Part shown: piece after piece, positions 8,946 to 16,661 of the stretch
Numbering within the stretch: the first letter of the stretch is position 1
How the letters are laid out: every line of letters begins with the position of its first letter
Source: Streptomyces sp. STR69
Lineage (GTDB): Bacteria > Actinomycetota > Actinomycetes > Streptomycetales > Streptomycetaceae
NCBI RefSeq assembly: GCF_024519455.1
Contig: NZ_JALJRY010000001.1
Span: 481,253-545,252, forward strand
Length of the DNA stretch: 64,000 nt
Reading direction: 5' to 3'
Notes under the pieces: generated by a model
What the model was told of the DNA's origin: nothing
Seen by the model: the letters and a program-made list of their open reading frames with translations, nothing else
Database searches by the model: none
Program-made: the position numbers and the translations under genes

Positions 8946-9822
8946 TCGCCTGTCTGTCTTCAAGACCTACAAGCTGTACGTCGGCGGGAAGTTCCCGCGT
9001 TCCGAGAGCGGCCGGGTGTACGAGGTGACCGACTCCAAGGGCAAGTGGCTGGCCAACGCCCCCCAGGGGAGCCGTAAGGACGCCCGGGACGCGGTCGTGG
9101 CGGCGCGCAAGGCGTTCGGCGGCTGGTCCGGTGCTCCGGCGTACAACCGGGGCCAGATCCTTTACCGCATCGCCGAGATGCTGGAGGGCCGCAAGGACCA
9201 GTTCGTGCGCGAAGTGGCGGACGCGGAGGGCCTGTCGAAGTCCAAGGCCGCCGCTGTCGTCGACGCGGCGATCGACCGCTGGGTCTGGTACGCGGGCTGG
9301 ACCGACAAGATCGCCCAGGTGGTCGGCGGTGCGAACCCGGTGGCGGGCCCGTACTTCAACCTCTCCTCGCCCGAGCCGACGGGAGTGGTCACCGTCCTGG
9401 CACCCCAGGAGTCGTCGTTCCTGGGCCTGATCTCGGTGGTCGCCCCCGTGATCGCGACCGGCAACACGGTCATCGTCATCGCGAGCGAGAAGTCCCCGCT
9501 CCCCGCACTGTCGTTGGGCGAGGTCCTGGCCACCTCCGACCTGCCCGGCGGTGTCGTCAACGTCCTCTCCGGCAGGACGGCGGAGATCGCGGCCCCCCTC
9601 GCCGCCCACCAGGACGTCAACGCGATCGACCTCGCGGGCGCGGACGCCGTACTGGCGAAGGAGTTGGAGATCGCTGCGGCCGACAACCTGAAGCGGGTTC
9701 TCCGTCCACAGCCTGTGGATTACAACGAGACTCCGGGCATCGACCGCCTGACAGCCTTCCTGGAGACGAAGACGGTCTGGCACCCCACGGGTTCACTGGG
9801 AGCAGGCGGCTCCTCCTACTGA
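8938..9822 (+). CDS. Truncated aldehyde dehydrogenase homologue, probably non-catalytic
   Basis: A 294-residue aldehyde dehydrogenase relative that ends where the catalytic half should begin. The N-terminal cofactor-binding half is recognisable (YVGGKFPRSESGR, then an ATGNTVIVIASEK segment corresponding to the NAD-binding region), but there is no glutamate motif and no nucleophilic cysteine motif. It is an open frame with normal codon use and overlaps the preceding gene by eight bases (ATG at 8938), so it looks maintained and not decayed. A structural or regulatory partner of the full-length enzyme is the likely role; this is inference. Confidence 0.75.
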   Translation: MSDRLSVFKTYKLYVGGKFPRSESGRVYEVTDSKGKWLANAPQGSRKDARDAVVAARKAFGGWSGAPAYNRGQILYRIAEMLEGRKDQFVREVADAEGLSKSKAAAVVDAAIDRWVWYAGWTDKIAQVVGGANPVAGPYFNLSSPEPTGVVTVLAPQESSFLGLISVVAPVIATGNTVIVIASEKSPLPALSLGEVLATSDLPGGVVNVLSGRTAEIAAPLAAHQDVNAIDLAGADAVLAKELEIAAADNLKRVLRPQPVDYNETPGIDRLTAFLETKTVWHPTGSLGAGGSSY

Positions 9823-9840
9823 GCGGCCGAAGGCCCGCTC
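9821..9840 (+). terminator. Hairpin after the deoC operon
   Basis: Inverted repeat GAGCGGCC-GAA-GGC(C)CGCTC overlaps the stop codon of the second aldehyde dehydrogenase gene and is followed by TTC. One unpaired C interrupts the stem. It probably ends the deoC operon transcript. Confidence 0.5.
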
Positions 9841-9841
9841 T

Positions 9842-9905
9842 TCAGAGGCGCGGGGAACTGCGCGACCAGCCACGACGGACGCGCACCCGGCAACGAGACC
9901 GCAGT
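9842..9905 (-). repeat. Dispersed intergenic repeat, copy B
   Basis: Read on the minus strand, this segment shares GGGTGCG, the core GTGGCTGGTCGCGC (complement of 9860-9873) and CCCCGCGCC with copy A near 6385-6466. Between core and CCCCGCGCC it has AGTT where copy A has a hairpin insertion. The two copies flank the deoC operon in opposite orientations. Confidence 0.55.
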
Positions 9906-9925
9906 TCCCCGACCGCCCCCGCAAC

Positions 9926-10330
9926 TCAACCCCCGAGCAGCCCCGTGACCTGCCCCACCACCGGCATGCTCCCGATCGACTGAGCCTCAGCCACCGGCCC
10001 CGTCAACGCCTGTGAGGCCAACGGCTGAAAGTCGGCGAGCTGGGTCGCAACCCCGTTGTCGAGCGGATCAACACCCGTCCCCGCGAGCGGATTCGGCTTG
10101 AGACCCGCAACCGGCCCGGTGACATACCCGACGGTGCCGGTGAGCGCGCCAAGACCCGCCGCGGGGTCGATCTTGCCCAGAGACGTGGGCCGCGTCCGCA
10201 TCACGTCGACGACCGGCGCGGTGTCCGCGGAGGCCGTCGCCGCGCCCGCGCCCAGGGCCACTCCGGCGGTCGCGAGGGCGACCAGGGCGCGCTGGGCGGT
10301 CGGATGCTGGGGGGACGTGTGTCGTGCCAT
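9926..10330 (-). CDS. Small secreted protein
   Basis: A 134-residue protein with an N-terminal signal peptide: basic start, hydrophobic ALVALATAGVALGAGA, and a likely AxA cleavage at ATASA-D. The mature part is rich in Gly, Pro, Leu and Ala, has no cysteine and shows no catalytic motif. The ATG at 10330 is preferred because AAGGTGG lies eight bases upstream. A similar small secreted protein occurs at 16162-16521. Function is unknown. Confidence 0.65.
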   Translation of the reverse strand: MARHTSPQHPTAQRALVALATAGVALGAGAATASADTAPVVDVMRTRPTSLGKIDPAAGLGALTGTVGYVTGPVAGLKPNPLAGTGVDPLDNGVATQLADFQPLASQALTGPVAEAQSIGSMPVVGQVTGLLGG

Positions 10331-10457
10331 TGCTGGTGCCACCTTCTGGTGCGCAGGGTAATCAGGTCAGCACGAAGGGTAGTTGACGTGTGATGCGCGT
10401 TCCAATGGCGACCCGCGGGGTCGGCAGGACGTACGGAATACGTCAAACTGGTGTCCC

Positions 10458-11099
10458 GTGAGCATCCTTTCCCCGTCACCGGCCCGTGTCGTGCTGCTGT
10501 GCGGCCCCTCGGGTTCCGGCAAGTCCCTCGTCTCGGCCCGCTCCGGTCTTCCCGTGCTGCGGCTCGACGACTTCTACAAGGAGGGCGACGACCCGACGCT
10601 GCCACTCGTGGCGGGGAGTTCGGACATCGACTGGGACCACCCCGACTCCTGGGACGCGGAGGTCGCGGTCGCCGCGATCGTCGAGCTGTGCCGCACGGGT
10701 CGTACGGATGTGCCGGTCTACGACATCTCGCTGAGCGCCCGTACGGGCACGGAGGCGGTCGATGTGGGCCGGACCCCGTTGTTCATAGCGGAGGGCATCT
10801 TCGCCGCCGAGGTGATCACCCGGTGCCGGGAGCTGGGTGTCCTCGCGGACGCGCTGTGCCTGAGCCGGGGTCCGGTGCGGACGTTCCGGCGGCGTTTTCT
10901 GCGGGATCTCAGGGAGGGCCGCAAGTCCGTGCCGTTCCTGTTGCGGCGCGGCTGGCGGCTGATGCGCCTTGAGCGGTCGATCGTGGCCCGGCAGACGACG
11001 CTCGGCGCGTACGCCTGCGACAAGGACGAGGCGCTGGGCAGGCTGGCCTCGGCGGCGGTGGGCCGGCGCCCGGCCGCGGCCCCCACGCCCACCAGCTGA
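10458..11099 (+). CDS. Uridine kinase-like P-loop protein
   Basis: A 213-residue P-loop NTPase of the uridine kinase/phosphoribulokinase type. Walker A is GPSGSGKS near residue 17, followed by the LDDFYKEGDD segment that in uridine kinases carries the catalytic Asp and binds substrate. The GTG at 10458 is chosen because the first beta strand begins a few residues later. It would phosphorylate a nucleoside or similar alcohol with ATP. No nucleoside-regulon palindrome is seen upstream, so it is probably controlled separately from the catabolic genes. Confidence 0.75.
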   Translation: MSILSPSPARVVLLCGPSGSGKSLVSARSGLPVLRLDDFYKEGDDPTLPLVAGSSDIDWDHPDSWDAEVAVAAIVELCRTGRTDVPVYDISLSARTGTEAVDVGRTPLFIAEGIFAAEVITRCRELGVLADALCLSRGPVRTFRRRFLRDLREGRKSVPFLLRRGWRLMRLERSIVARQTTLGAYACDKDEALGRLASAAVGRRPAAAPTPTS

Positions 11100-11112
11100 C
11101 GGCGCACACGAA

Positions 11113-11155
11113 AGAGCGGGACTGGACGGACCCCCCGGCCCTCCAGTCCCGCTCT
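11113..11155. terminator. Bidirectional terminator between the kinase gene and sigQ
   Basis: A perfect 14-bp stem, AGAGCGGGACTGGA at 11113-11126 paired with 11142-11155, sits between two convergent genes. It could end transcription from both sides. Confidence 0.75.
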
Positions 11156-11162
11156 CCCTGTT

Positions 11163-11253
11163 TCCCCCGTGGTACTTCCCCCGTGATCCCCCCAGGACCC
11201 CGTCGGCACCCCCCAGCGCCGATCCCCCGTGGTCCCCTTGGTGCTCCCCCGTT
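11163..11253. repeat. TCCCCCGTG nonamer cluster, 3' of sigQ
   Basis: Exact TCCCCCGTG occurs at 11163, 11177 and 11223, with a variant TCCCCCGTT at 11245. Three further exact copies lie inside the 5' part of sigQ (11808, 11834, 11847). Clustering around a single gene is unlikely to be chance, but no role is known to me. Confidence 0.5.
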
Positions 11254-11272
11254 ACCTACTTCCCCCCGACCC

Positions 11273-12010
11273 TCAGGCGACGAGCTCCCCGAAGGCGTCC
11301 TCCTCGTCACGGCCGAAGCTGAGGACCTCGTCCTCGCGCATGCGGCGGAGCGACCGCCAGATGCTGGACTTCACCGTGCCGACACTGATGTCGAGGATCT
11401 CCGCGATCTCCGGGTCCGTGCGGCCCTCGTAGTAGCGGAGGACCAGCATGGTGCGCTGGAGTTCGGGCAGCCGGGCCAGCGCCTGCCACAGGACCGCGCG
11501 CAGTTCGGTGCCGCGCATCGCGTCCGTGTCGCCGGGCGTCTCCGGCAGTTCCTCGGTCGGGTACTCGTTCAGCTTGCGGCGGCGCCACGCGCTGATGTGC
11601 AGGTTCGTCATGGTGCGGCGGAGGTAGCCCCCGACCGCGGCCTTGTCACTGATCCGGTCCCACGCCTTGTACGTCGAGAACAGCGCGCTCTGCAGCAGGT
11701 CCTCGGCCTCGAAGCGGTCGCCGGTCAGGTGGTAGGCGGTCGCGTACAGGGAGGCGCGGCGCTCCTGGACGTAGGCGGTGAACTCCGCCTCCGACAGCGA
11801 ACGACGCTCCCCCGTGTCCTCCCTGTACCCGCTTCCCCCGTGCGCTTCCCCCGTGTGCGCGTCAACCACCGTCATGTAACCGGTGTGCTGACGCCCGGCA
11901 CCGCGAACGCACCCCCGCCCGCTCACGGCACCGGACTTCTCGGAACCCCGGGTGACGTCGTGCAGACGCGTGATGACTGCGTTGTTGCTGGTGCTGTGCA
12001 GCGTGCTCAT
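11273..12010 (-). CDS. sigQ: ECF RNA polymerase sigma factor SigQ
   Basis: A 245-residue ECF sigma factor. Region 2 (LYATAYHLTGDRFEAEDLLQ onward) contains the -10-binding segment, and region 4 contains the helix-turn-helix DPEIAEILDISVGTVKSSIW. About 65 residues precede region 2, longer than typical, so a shorter start at an internal ATG near 11875 is possible; the ATG at 12010 has a G-rich sequence before it. It is divergent from afsQ1, as known for sigQ in S. coelicolor, where SigQ opposes AfsQ-dependent activation of antibiotic production and AfsQ1 activates the sigQ promoter. An AfsQ1-type box lies in the shared upstream region. Confidence 0.88.
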   Translation of the reverse strand: MSTLHSTSNNAVITRLHDVTRGSEKSGAVSGRGCVRGAGRQHTGYMTVVDAHTGEAHGGSGYREDTGERRSLSEAEFTAYVQERRASLYATAYHLTGDRFEAEDLLQSALFSTYKAWDRISDKAAVGGYLRRTMTNLHISAWRRRKLNEYPTEELPETPGDTDAMRGTELRAVLWQALARLPELQRTMLVLRYYEGRTDPEIAEILDISVGTVKSSIWRSLRRMREDEVLSFGRDEEDAFGELVA

Positions 12011-12127
12011 CTCGCGCCCCCCGTAGTGGACTTGCCCGGTGTTCGGATCTTCCGGCTCGGTTCCTCGTGGTTCCTTGCCTGTGACGAAAATCCTGCCGGG
12101 GTCACTTCATGGACGTGTCCGCCGACT

Positions 12128-12143
12128 GTCACAGACCTGTCAC
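12128..12143. promoter_or_regulatory. Probable AfsQ1 binding site
   Basis: GTCAC-AGACCT-GTCAC matches the published AfsQ1 consensus GTnAC-n6-GTnAC exactly. It lies 118 bases upstream of sigQ and 122 bases upstream of afsQ1, so it could regulate both divergent genes. A further single GTCAC half-site lies at 12187. Confidence 0.75.
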
Positions 12144-12264
12144 AGGGGTGGGTCTCTGCGGCCGTCCTCAGAAAACGGACAGTCCGGTCACAGAGAGGAG
12201 CGCTACGGGCGCGTACCCGTGCAGGTGTCGAAACACCGCCCCCACATGGGCCAGAATGAGGCCC

Positions 12265-12942
12265 GTGCCTTCCCTGTTGCTGATCGAGGACGACGACGCC
12301 ATCCGGACGGCCCTGGAGCTCTCGCTGACGCGCCAGGGACACCGGGTAGCCACCGCTGCCAGCGGCGAGGACGGTCTGAAGCTGTTGCGCGAGCAGCGGC
12401 CGGACCTGATCGTGCTGGATGTGATGCTGCCCGGCATCGACGGTTTCGAGGTGTGCCGGCGCATCCGGCGCACGGACCAGCTGCCGATCATTCTGCTCAC
12501 CGCGCGCAGCGACGACATCGACATCGTCGTCGGCCTGGAGTCCGGTGCCGACGACTACGTGGTCAAACCCGTGCAGGGTCGGGTGCTGGACGCCCGCATC
12601 CGGGCCGTGCTGCGGCGCGGCGAGCGGGAGGCCAATGACGCGGCCTCGTTCGGTTCGCTGGTCATCGACCGGGCCGCGATGACCGTCACGAAGAACGGCG
12701 AGGACCTCCAACTCACGCCCACCGAGCTGCGGTTGCTCCTCGAACTGAGCCGACGGCCCGGACAGGCCCTGTCCCGGCAGCAGTTGCTGCGCCTGGTGTG
12801 GGAGCACGACTACCTCGGCGACTCGCGGCTGGTGGACGCGTGTGTCCAGCGGCTGCGCGCCAAGGTCGAGGACGTGCCCTCGTCCCCGACGCTCATCCGT
12901 ACCGTGCGCGGCGTCGGTTACCGCCTGGACTCGCCTCAGTGA
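12265..12942 (+). CDS. afsQ1: Response regulator AfsQ1
   Basis: A 225-residue OmpR-family response regulator. The receiver domain has the acidic pocket IEDDD (8-12), phospho-acceptor Asp52 in LDVMLPG and conserved Lys101 (VVKP). A winged-helix DNA-binding domain follows, ending in TVRGVGYRL. The GTG at 12265 gives the expected N-terminus and follows a weak -10 (CAGAAT) by seven bases, so translation may be leaderless. Its stop overlaps the kinase start. AfsQ1 is known in S. coelicolor to activate antibiotic production genes and sigQ under nitrogen-related conditions. The divergent gene and order sigQ/afsQ1-Q2-Q3 identify the locus. Confidence 0.93.
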   Translation: MPSLLLIEDDDAIRTALELSLTRQGHRVATAASGEDGLKLLREQRPDLIVLDVMLPGIDGFEVCRRIRRTDQLPIILLTARSDDIDIVVGLESGADDYVVKPVQGRVLDARIRAVLRRGEREANDAASFGSLVIDRAAMTVTKNGEDLQLTPTELRLLLELSRRPGQALSRQQLLRLVWEHDYLGDSRLVDACVQRLRAKVEDVPSSPTLIRTVRGVGYRLDSPQ

Positions 12943-14516
12943 CCGACGCACCAGGGGGGATCCGCGGCTGGCGCCCGGGTCGTAAGGGAGTCCTGTGGCG
13001 GCTGCGGTTCACCAGTCTGCGCCTGCGGCTGGTGGTCGTGTTCGGTCTGGTCGCGCTGACCGCCGCCGTGTCCGCGTCCGGCATCGCCTACTGGCTCAAC
13101 CGCGAGGCCGTCCTCACCCGCGCCCAGGACGCGGTGCTGCGCGACTTCCGGCAGGAGATGCAGAACCACGCCGGCACCCTGCCCGTGCACCCCACGCAGG
13201 ACGAACTGATGCGCACCGCGGGCCAGATGGCCAACAGCAGCCAGCGCTTCAGCGTCCTGCTCGTCGCCGAGGACTCCGACGCCAAGACGGTCTACGGCAA
13301 CTCCGGCGGCCTGAACGGGTTTTCGCTGGAGGACGTGCCCAAGTCGCTGCGCACGGCGGTGAACAAGCAGCAGTCGGTGACCGACGGCAACAAGGAGCCG
13401 TACCACCTGTACTGGCAGCGGGTCACCGAGCACGGCACACCGTTCCTGGTGGCCGGTACCCGGATGATCGGCGGCGGGCCGACCGGCTACATGCTCAAGT
13501 CGCTTGAGCCGGAAGCGAAGGATCTGAACTCCCTGGCCTGGTCGTTGGGGATCGCCACCGGGCTCGCGCTGATCGGTTCCGCGCTGCTCGCGCAGGCCGC
13601 CGCGACGACCGTCCTCAAGCCCGTGCACCGGCTCGGCATCGCCGCCCGCCGGCTCGGCGAGGGCAAGCTCGACACCCGACTGCGGGTGTCCGGGACGGAT
13701 GAACTCGCCGAGCTGTCAAGGACGTTCAACCAGACCGCCGAGGCGCTGGAGAAGCGGGTCGCGGACATGGCCGCCCGCGACGACGCCTCGCGCCGTTTCG
13801 TCGCCGACATGTCCCACGAGCTGCGCACCCCGCTGACCGCCATCACCGCCGTGGTGGAGGTCCTGGAGGAGGAACTCGACGCCGAGACCGGCAGCGTGGA
13901 CCCGATGATCGAGCCCGCCGTACGGCTCGTCGTCAGCGAGACCAAGCGGCTCGGCGACCTCGTCGAGAACCTGATGGAGGTCACCCGCTTCGACGCGGGC
14001 ACCGCCCGGCTCGTCCTCGACGACGTCGACCTCGCCGACCAGATCACCGCCTGCATCGACGCCCGCGCCTGGCTGGACGCCGTGGACCTGGACGCCGAGC
14101 GTGGCATCCACTCCCGGCTCGACCCGCGCCGCCTCGACGTCATCCTCGCCAACCTCATCGGCAACGCCCTCAAGCACGGTGGCTCACCGGTCCGGGTTTC
14201 CGTCCGCCTTGAGGACGACGACCTCGTCATCGCGGTCCGCGACCACGGTCCCGGCATCCCCGAGGACGTCCTGCCGCATGTCTTCGACCGCTTCTACAAG
14301 GCGAGCGCCTCCCGCCCCCGCTCCGAGGGCAGCGGCCTCGGCCTCTCCATCGCCCTGGAGAACGCCCACATCCACGGCGGCGACATCACCGCCGCCAACT
14401 CCCCCGACAGCGGCGCGGTGTTCACCCTGCGGCTGCCACGAGACGCCTCCGCGCTCATGGAGGAGACCGACAAGGGCGAGGTCGAAGGGGACAGCTCGAA
14501 GGGGAACCCCTCATGA
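12939..14516 (+). CDS. afsQ2: Sensor histidine kinase AfsQ2
   Basis: A 525-residue membrane kinase paired with AfsQ1. An N-terminal transmembrane span (about 28-50) is followed by an extracytoplasmic sensor region, a second span (about 190-215), a HAMP linker, the H-box MSHELRTPLTAI with phospho-acceptor His293, the N-box IGNALKHGG and the G-boxes RDHGPGIPED and GSGLGLS. The GTG at 12939 overlaps the afsQ1 stop in a GTGA junction, so the two are translationally coupled. Its own stop overlaps the afsQ3 start as ATGA. The sensed signal is not evident from the sequence. Confidence 0.93.
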   Translation: MTDAPGGIRGWRPGRKGVLWRLRFTSLRLRLVVVFGLVALTAAVSASGIAYWLNREAVLTRAQDAVLRDFRQEMQNHAGTLPVHPTQDELMRTAGQMANSSQRFSVLLVAEDSDAKTVYGNSGGLNGFSLEDVPKSLRTAVNKQQSVTDGNKEPYHLYWQRVTEHGTPFLVAGTRMIGGGPTGYMLKSLEPEAKDLNSLAWSLGIATGLALIGSALLAQAAATTVLKPVHRLGIAARRLGEGKLDTRLRVSGTDELAELSRTFNQTAEALEKRVADMAARDDASRRFVADMSHELRTPLTAITAVVEVLEEELDAETGSVDPMIEPAVRLVVSETKRLGDLVENLMEVTRFDAGTARLVLDDVDLADQITACIDARAWLDAVDLDAERGIHSRLDPRRLDVILANLIGNALKHGGSPVRVSVRLEDDDLVIAVRDHGPGIPEDVLPHVFDRFYKASASRPRSEGSGLGLSIALENAHIHGGDITAANSPDSGAVFTLRLPRDASALMEETDKGEVEGDSSKGNPS

Positions 14517-15115
14517 AGGCACGCCGGTTGATGGCACTCCCGCTGCTCGGGCTGTTGCTCGCCGGGTGCGGGATCCGGGCCACGGAGGTGCCGACCGACT
14601 TCGGGCCCGCGCCCTCGATGGTGCCCTGCACGCTCACCGAGCCGGACGTGTCGGCGCAGGCCACGCGCGGGGTGCCCGTGCAGGTGTTCCTGCTGTGCGG
14701 GTCGTCGCTGGTGACCGTCGACCGGACCGTACAGGTGCCGGACGGCACCGCGGACGTGCAGCGGCGCGTGATCGTGGCGCAGGGGCTGCTGGACCAGCTC
14801 GCGCAGTCGCCGTCGCCGGGCGAGAAGGACGCCCGGTACACGACCGACGTGCGGGGCGGCATGACGGTCAGCGGGCCGCGCGCCAAGGACCCCAAGGACG
14901 CGCTGCGGCTGAGCAATTCACCGGCCGACCTGACGTCGTACGCGCTCGCCCAGATCGTCTGTACGTTCTCCGACTCGGCCGCGGCCGAGGGCGACGGCTC
15001 CGTCATCCTCGGCGGCCCGGACGACGCCCCGCTGCGCCGCTACGAATGCACGGACGACGTCCGCTCCGCCCCCGGCACGAAGGCTCCGCCCTCCAGTGAG
15101 GTCACGGGCGGCTGA
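14513..15115 (+). CDS. afsQ3: Lipoprotein AfsQ3
   Basis: A 200-residue lipoprotein with a lipobox LLAGC ending at Cys19, so it should be anchored on the outer face of the membrane. The mature part resembles GerMN/sporulation-type domains only loosely (a DVQRRVIVAQGLLDQLAQ helix near the centre). It starts at the ATG overlapping the kinase stop and therefore belongs to the afsQ operon. In S. coelicolor the equivalent third gene is thought to assist or modulate signal sensing by AfsQ2; that role is inferred here from position. Confidence 0.88.
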   Translation: MKARRLMALPLLGLLLAGCGIRATEVPTDFGPAPSMVPCTLTEPDVSAQATRGVPVQVFLLCGSSLVTVDRTVQVPDGTADVQRRVIVAQGLLDQLAQSPSPGEKDARYTTDVRGGMTVSGPRAKDPKDALRLSNSPADLTSYALAQIVCTFSDSAAAEGDGSVILGGPDDAPLRRYECTDDVRSAPGTKAPPSSEVTGG

Positions 15116-15225
15116 AAGCGCCCCCGAGGTGAACGAGCCAGAAAGAAGGGGTGTGGCGGAAGCCTCACCTTGGTGCTTGGGCCCTACCCGGAACCGATCG
15201 TGCCGGAGGGGGCGTCTAGTGGGGC

Positions 15226-15777
15226 GTGCAGCGTCAAGGCTCCATCGGCGGCAGTGCCGCGATTCGCGTCCGTGTGACAGGAGGTGTCCTCCTCGTCGCA
15301 CATCTCGTGCTCGTCGCCTGGGTCACGCTGCGCCCGCGGGACGTCCCCTGGGTGATGCCACCGAACCTGCACCCGCTGGCCAGCATCCGGGCCGATCTGA
15401 CGCTGGGCTGGCCGGAGGCGACGAAGCGGATCGGTGAGGGCCTCGCCCTGCTGGCCCCGCTGGGCGTCCTGCTCCCCATGGTGAGTGGCCGGCTCCATGT
15501 CTCCCCGCTCGCGTCCCTGATCCGTACGGTCGCCGCCGGTGCCCTGATCTCCCTGGGCATCGAACTGCTCCAGACCGGCGTGCCGGGCCAGGTCGTGGAC
15601 GTCGACTCGCTCCTCATGAACACGGTGGGCGTGGCCCTCGCCCACGTCGCGATCGTCCCCGCCGCCCGCGCCTGGCTCCGCCGCAGGACCGAGAGCCCCC
15701 TTCCCGCGCCCCTCCTCCAGGAGGAAGCGACTCAGGGACGGACCCCGACGATTCCCAGGGTCGGCATCGCACCGTAG
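15226..15777 (+). CDS. VanZ family membrane protein
   Basis: A 183-residue integral membrane protein with about four hydrophobic spans and the VanZ-type features: a first helix ending in TLRP, an NLHPL loop, and the ELLQ...VDVDSLLMNTVG segment before the last helix. Family members are linked to low-level teicoplanin resistance and to envelope functions, but most have no proven activity. The start is GTG 15226. It follows afsQ3 by 110 bases and may have its own promoter (TCTAGT box five bases upstream). Confidence 0.8.
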   Translation: MQRQGSIGGSAAIRVRVTGGVLLVAHLVLVAWVTLRPRDVPWVMPPNLHPLASIRADLTLGWPEATKRIGEGLALLAPLGVLLPMVSGRLHVSPLASLIRTVAAGALISLGIELLQTGVPGQVVDVDSLLMNTVGVALAHVAIVPAARAWLRRRTESPLPAPLLQEEATQGRTPTIPRVGIAP

Positions 15778-15871
15778 AGCGACGCCGGGCGGGTACCCGG
15801 CTCGTAGCGTTGATGTCAGATGAGGCAGCCGCAGGGGAGGCCTCGGAGAGACGCTCGCGAAGGAGCCCATG

Positions 15872-16075
15872 ATGACCGCCATTGCCCGCCCCACCCAAGG
15901 CCGCATGATCGGCGGAGTGTGCGCAGCGCTGGCGCGGCGCTTCGGAACCTCCGCGACCACGATGCGGGTGATCTTCCTGCTCTCGTGCCTGCTGCCCGGG
16001 CCGCAGTTCGTGCTCTACATCGCGCTGTGGATCCTGTTCCCGTCCGAGGACAAGGTGCGCACCGAGGCCTGGTGA
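15872..16075 (+). CDS. PspC domain protein
   Basis: A 67-residue PspC-domain protein, one domain only. The N-terminal half has the family pattern RMIGGVCAALARRFG, followed by a single membrane span (VIFLLSCLLPGPQFVLYIAL) and a short polar tail. PspC domains are linked to envelope stress responses. Two ATG codons lie in tandem; the second (15872) is preferred because it is six bases from AAGGAG, while the first is only three. It ends before a strong terminator. Confidence 0.8.
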   Translation: MTAIARPTQGRMIGGVCAALARRFGTSATTMRVIFLLSCLLPGPQFVLYIALWILFPSEDKVRTEAW

Positions 16076-16102
16076 ACAACCCACAACGACCCGGCGCGCG
16101 TA

Positions 16103-16146
16103 CGCCGATGGGGCGCACCCCTCGTCCAGGGGGCGCCCCATCGGCG
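16103..16146. terminator. Bidirectional terminator after the PspC gene
   Basis: A perfect 14-bp stem, CGCCGATGGGGCGC at 16103-16116 pairing with 16133-16146, with a 16-base loop. It separates the pspC-type gene from the convergent secreted-protein gene. Confidence 0.8.
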
Positions 16147-16161
16147 CGTTCAGGGGTGGCC

Positions 16162-16521
16162 TCAGCCCAGCGGGACGCCGTTCAGCGGCAGGCCGTGCGT
16201 GGGCAGGCCCGTCTGCGACAGCGGGAGGCCGCCCAGCAGGCCGGCGACGGGCGCGGTCGGGCCGTCGGAGAGGACCTTCTCGGCGGCCGGCTGCACGGCG
16301 GACAGACCACCGGCGAGCGCGGGCTGCGCCTGGCTCAGCGCCTCGCCGGCACCCGGCAGCGCCTTGGTGACGTTCTCCGCGGGCAGCGTGTGGGTCACGG
16401 TGCCCAGTACCTGGGTGGTGTCCGGGACCGCCGGAGCCGCGCTCGCGGCACCCGCGCCTACGGCGGCGAAGGCGGCACCGAGGGCGGCGACACCGAGGGT
16501 CTTGGCAGCAGACTGCTTCAT
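16162..16521 (-). CDS. Small secreted protein
   Basis: A 119-residue protein with a clear signal peptide (MKQSAAKTLGVAALGAAFA) and a likely AxA cleavage at ASA-AP. The mature chain is rich in Leu, Pro, Gly and Ala and has no cysteine. The ATG at 16521 has AAGGA eight bases before it. It resembles the secreted protein at 9926-10330 in size, composition and signal peptide. Its role is unknown; such proteins are often abundant in the Streptomyces envelope. Confidence 0.65.
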   Translation of the reverse strand: MKQSAAKTLGVAALGAAFAAVGAGAASAAPAVPDTTQVLGTVTHTLPAENVTKALPGAGEALSQAQPALAGGLSAVQPAAEKVLSDGPTAPVAGLLGGLPLSQTGLPTHGLPLNGVPLG

Positions 16522-16661
16522 GGTGAATGCGTCCTTGAATGGGATGACGGGGATGTGAGCGGTCCAAGACCGTAAACACGCGAAGGCATCCGCCGCAAAC
16601 ATCGAAATGCGGACGGATTGTGAACGCCCGCCCGCATCTCATGTGTCCCGTTCGACCCCTG

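Noticed and set aside
6345..8963. An 872-codon antisense open frame across deoC and the aldehyde dehydrogenase
   Set aside because: Same reason: no family similarity, and the plus strand encodes conserved enzymes.
12186..12190. Second AfsQ1 site
   Set aside because: Only a single GTCAC half-site; no partner at the six-base spacing.
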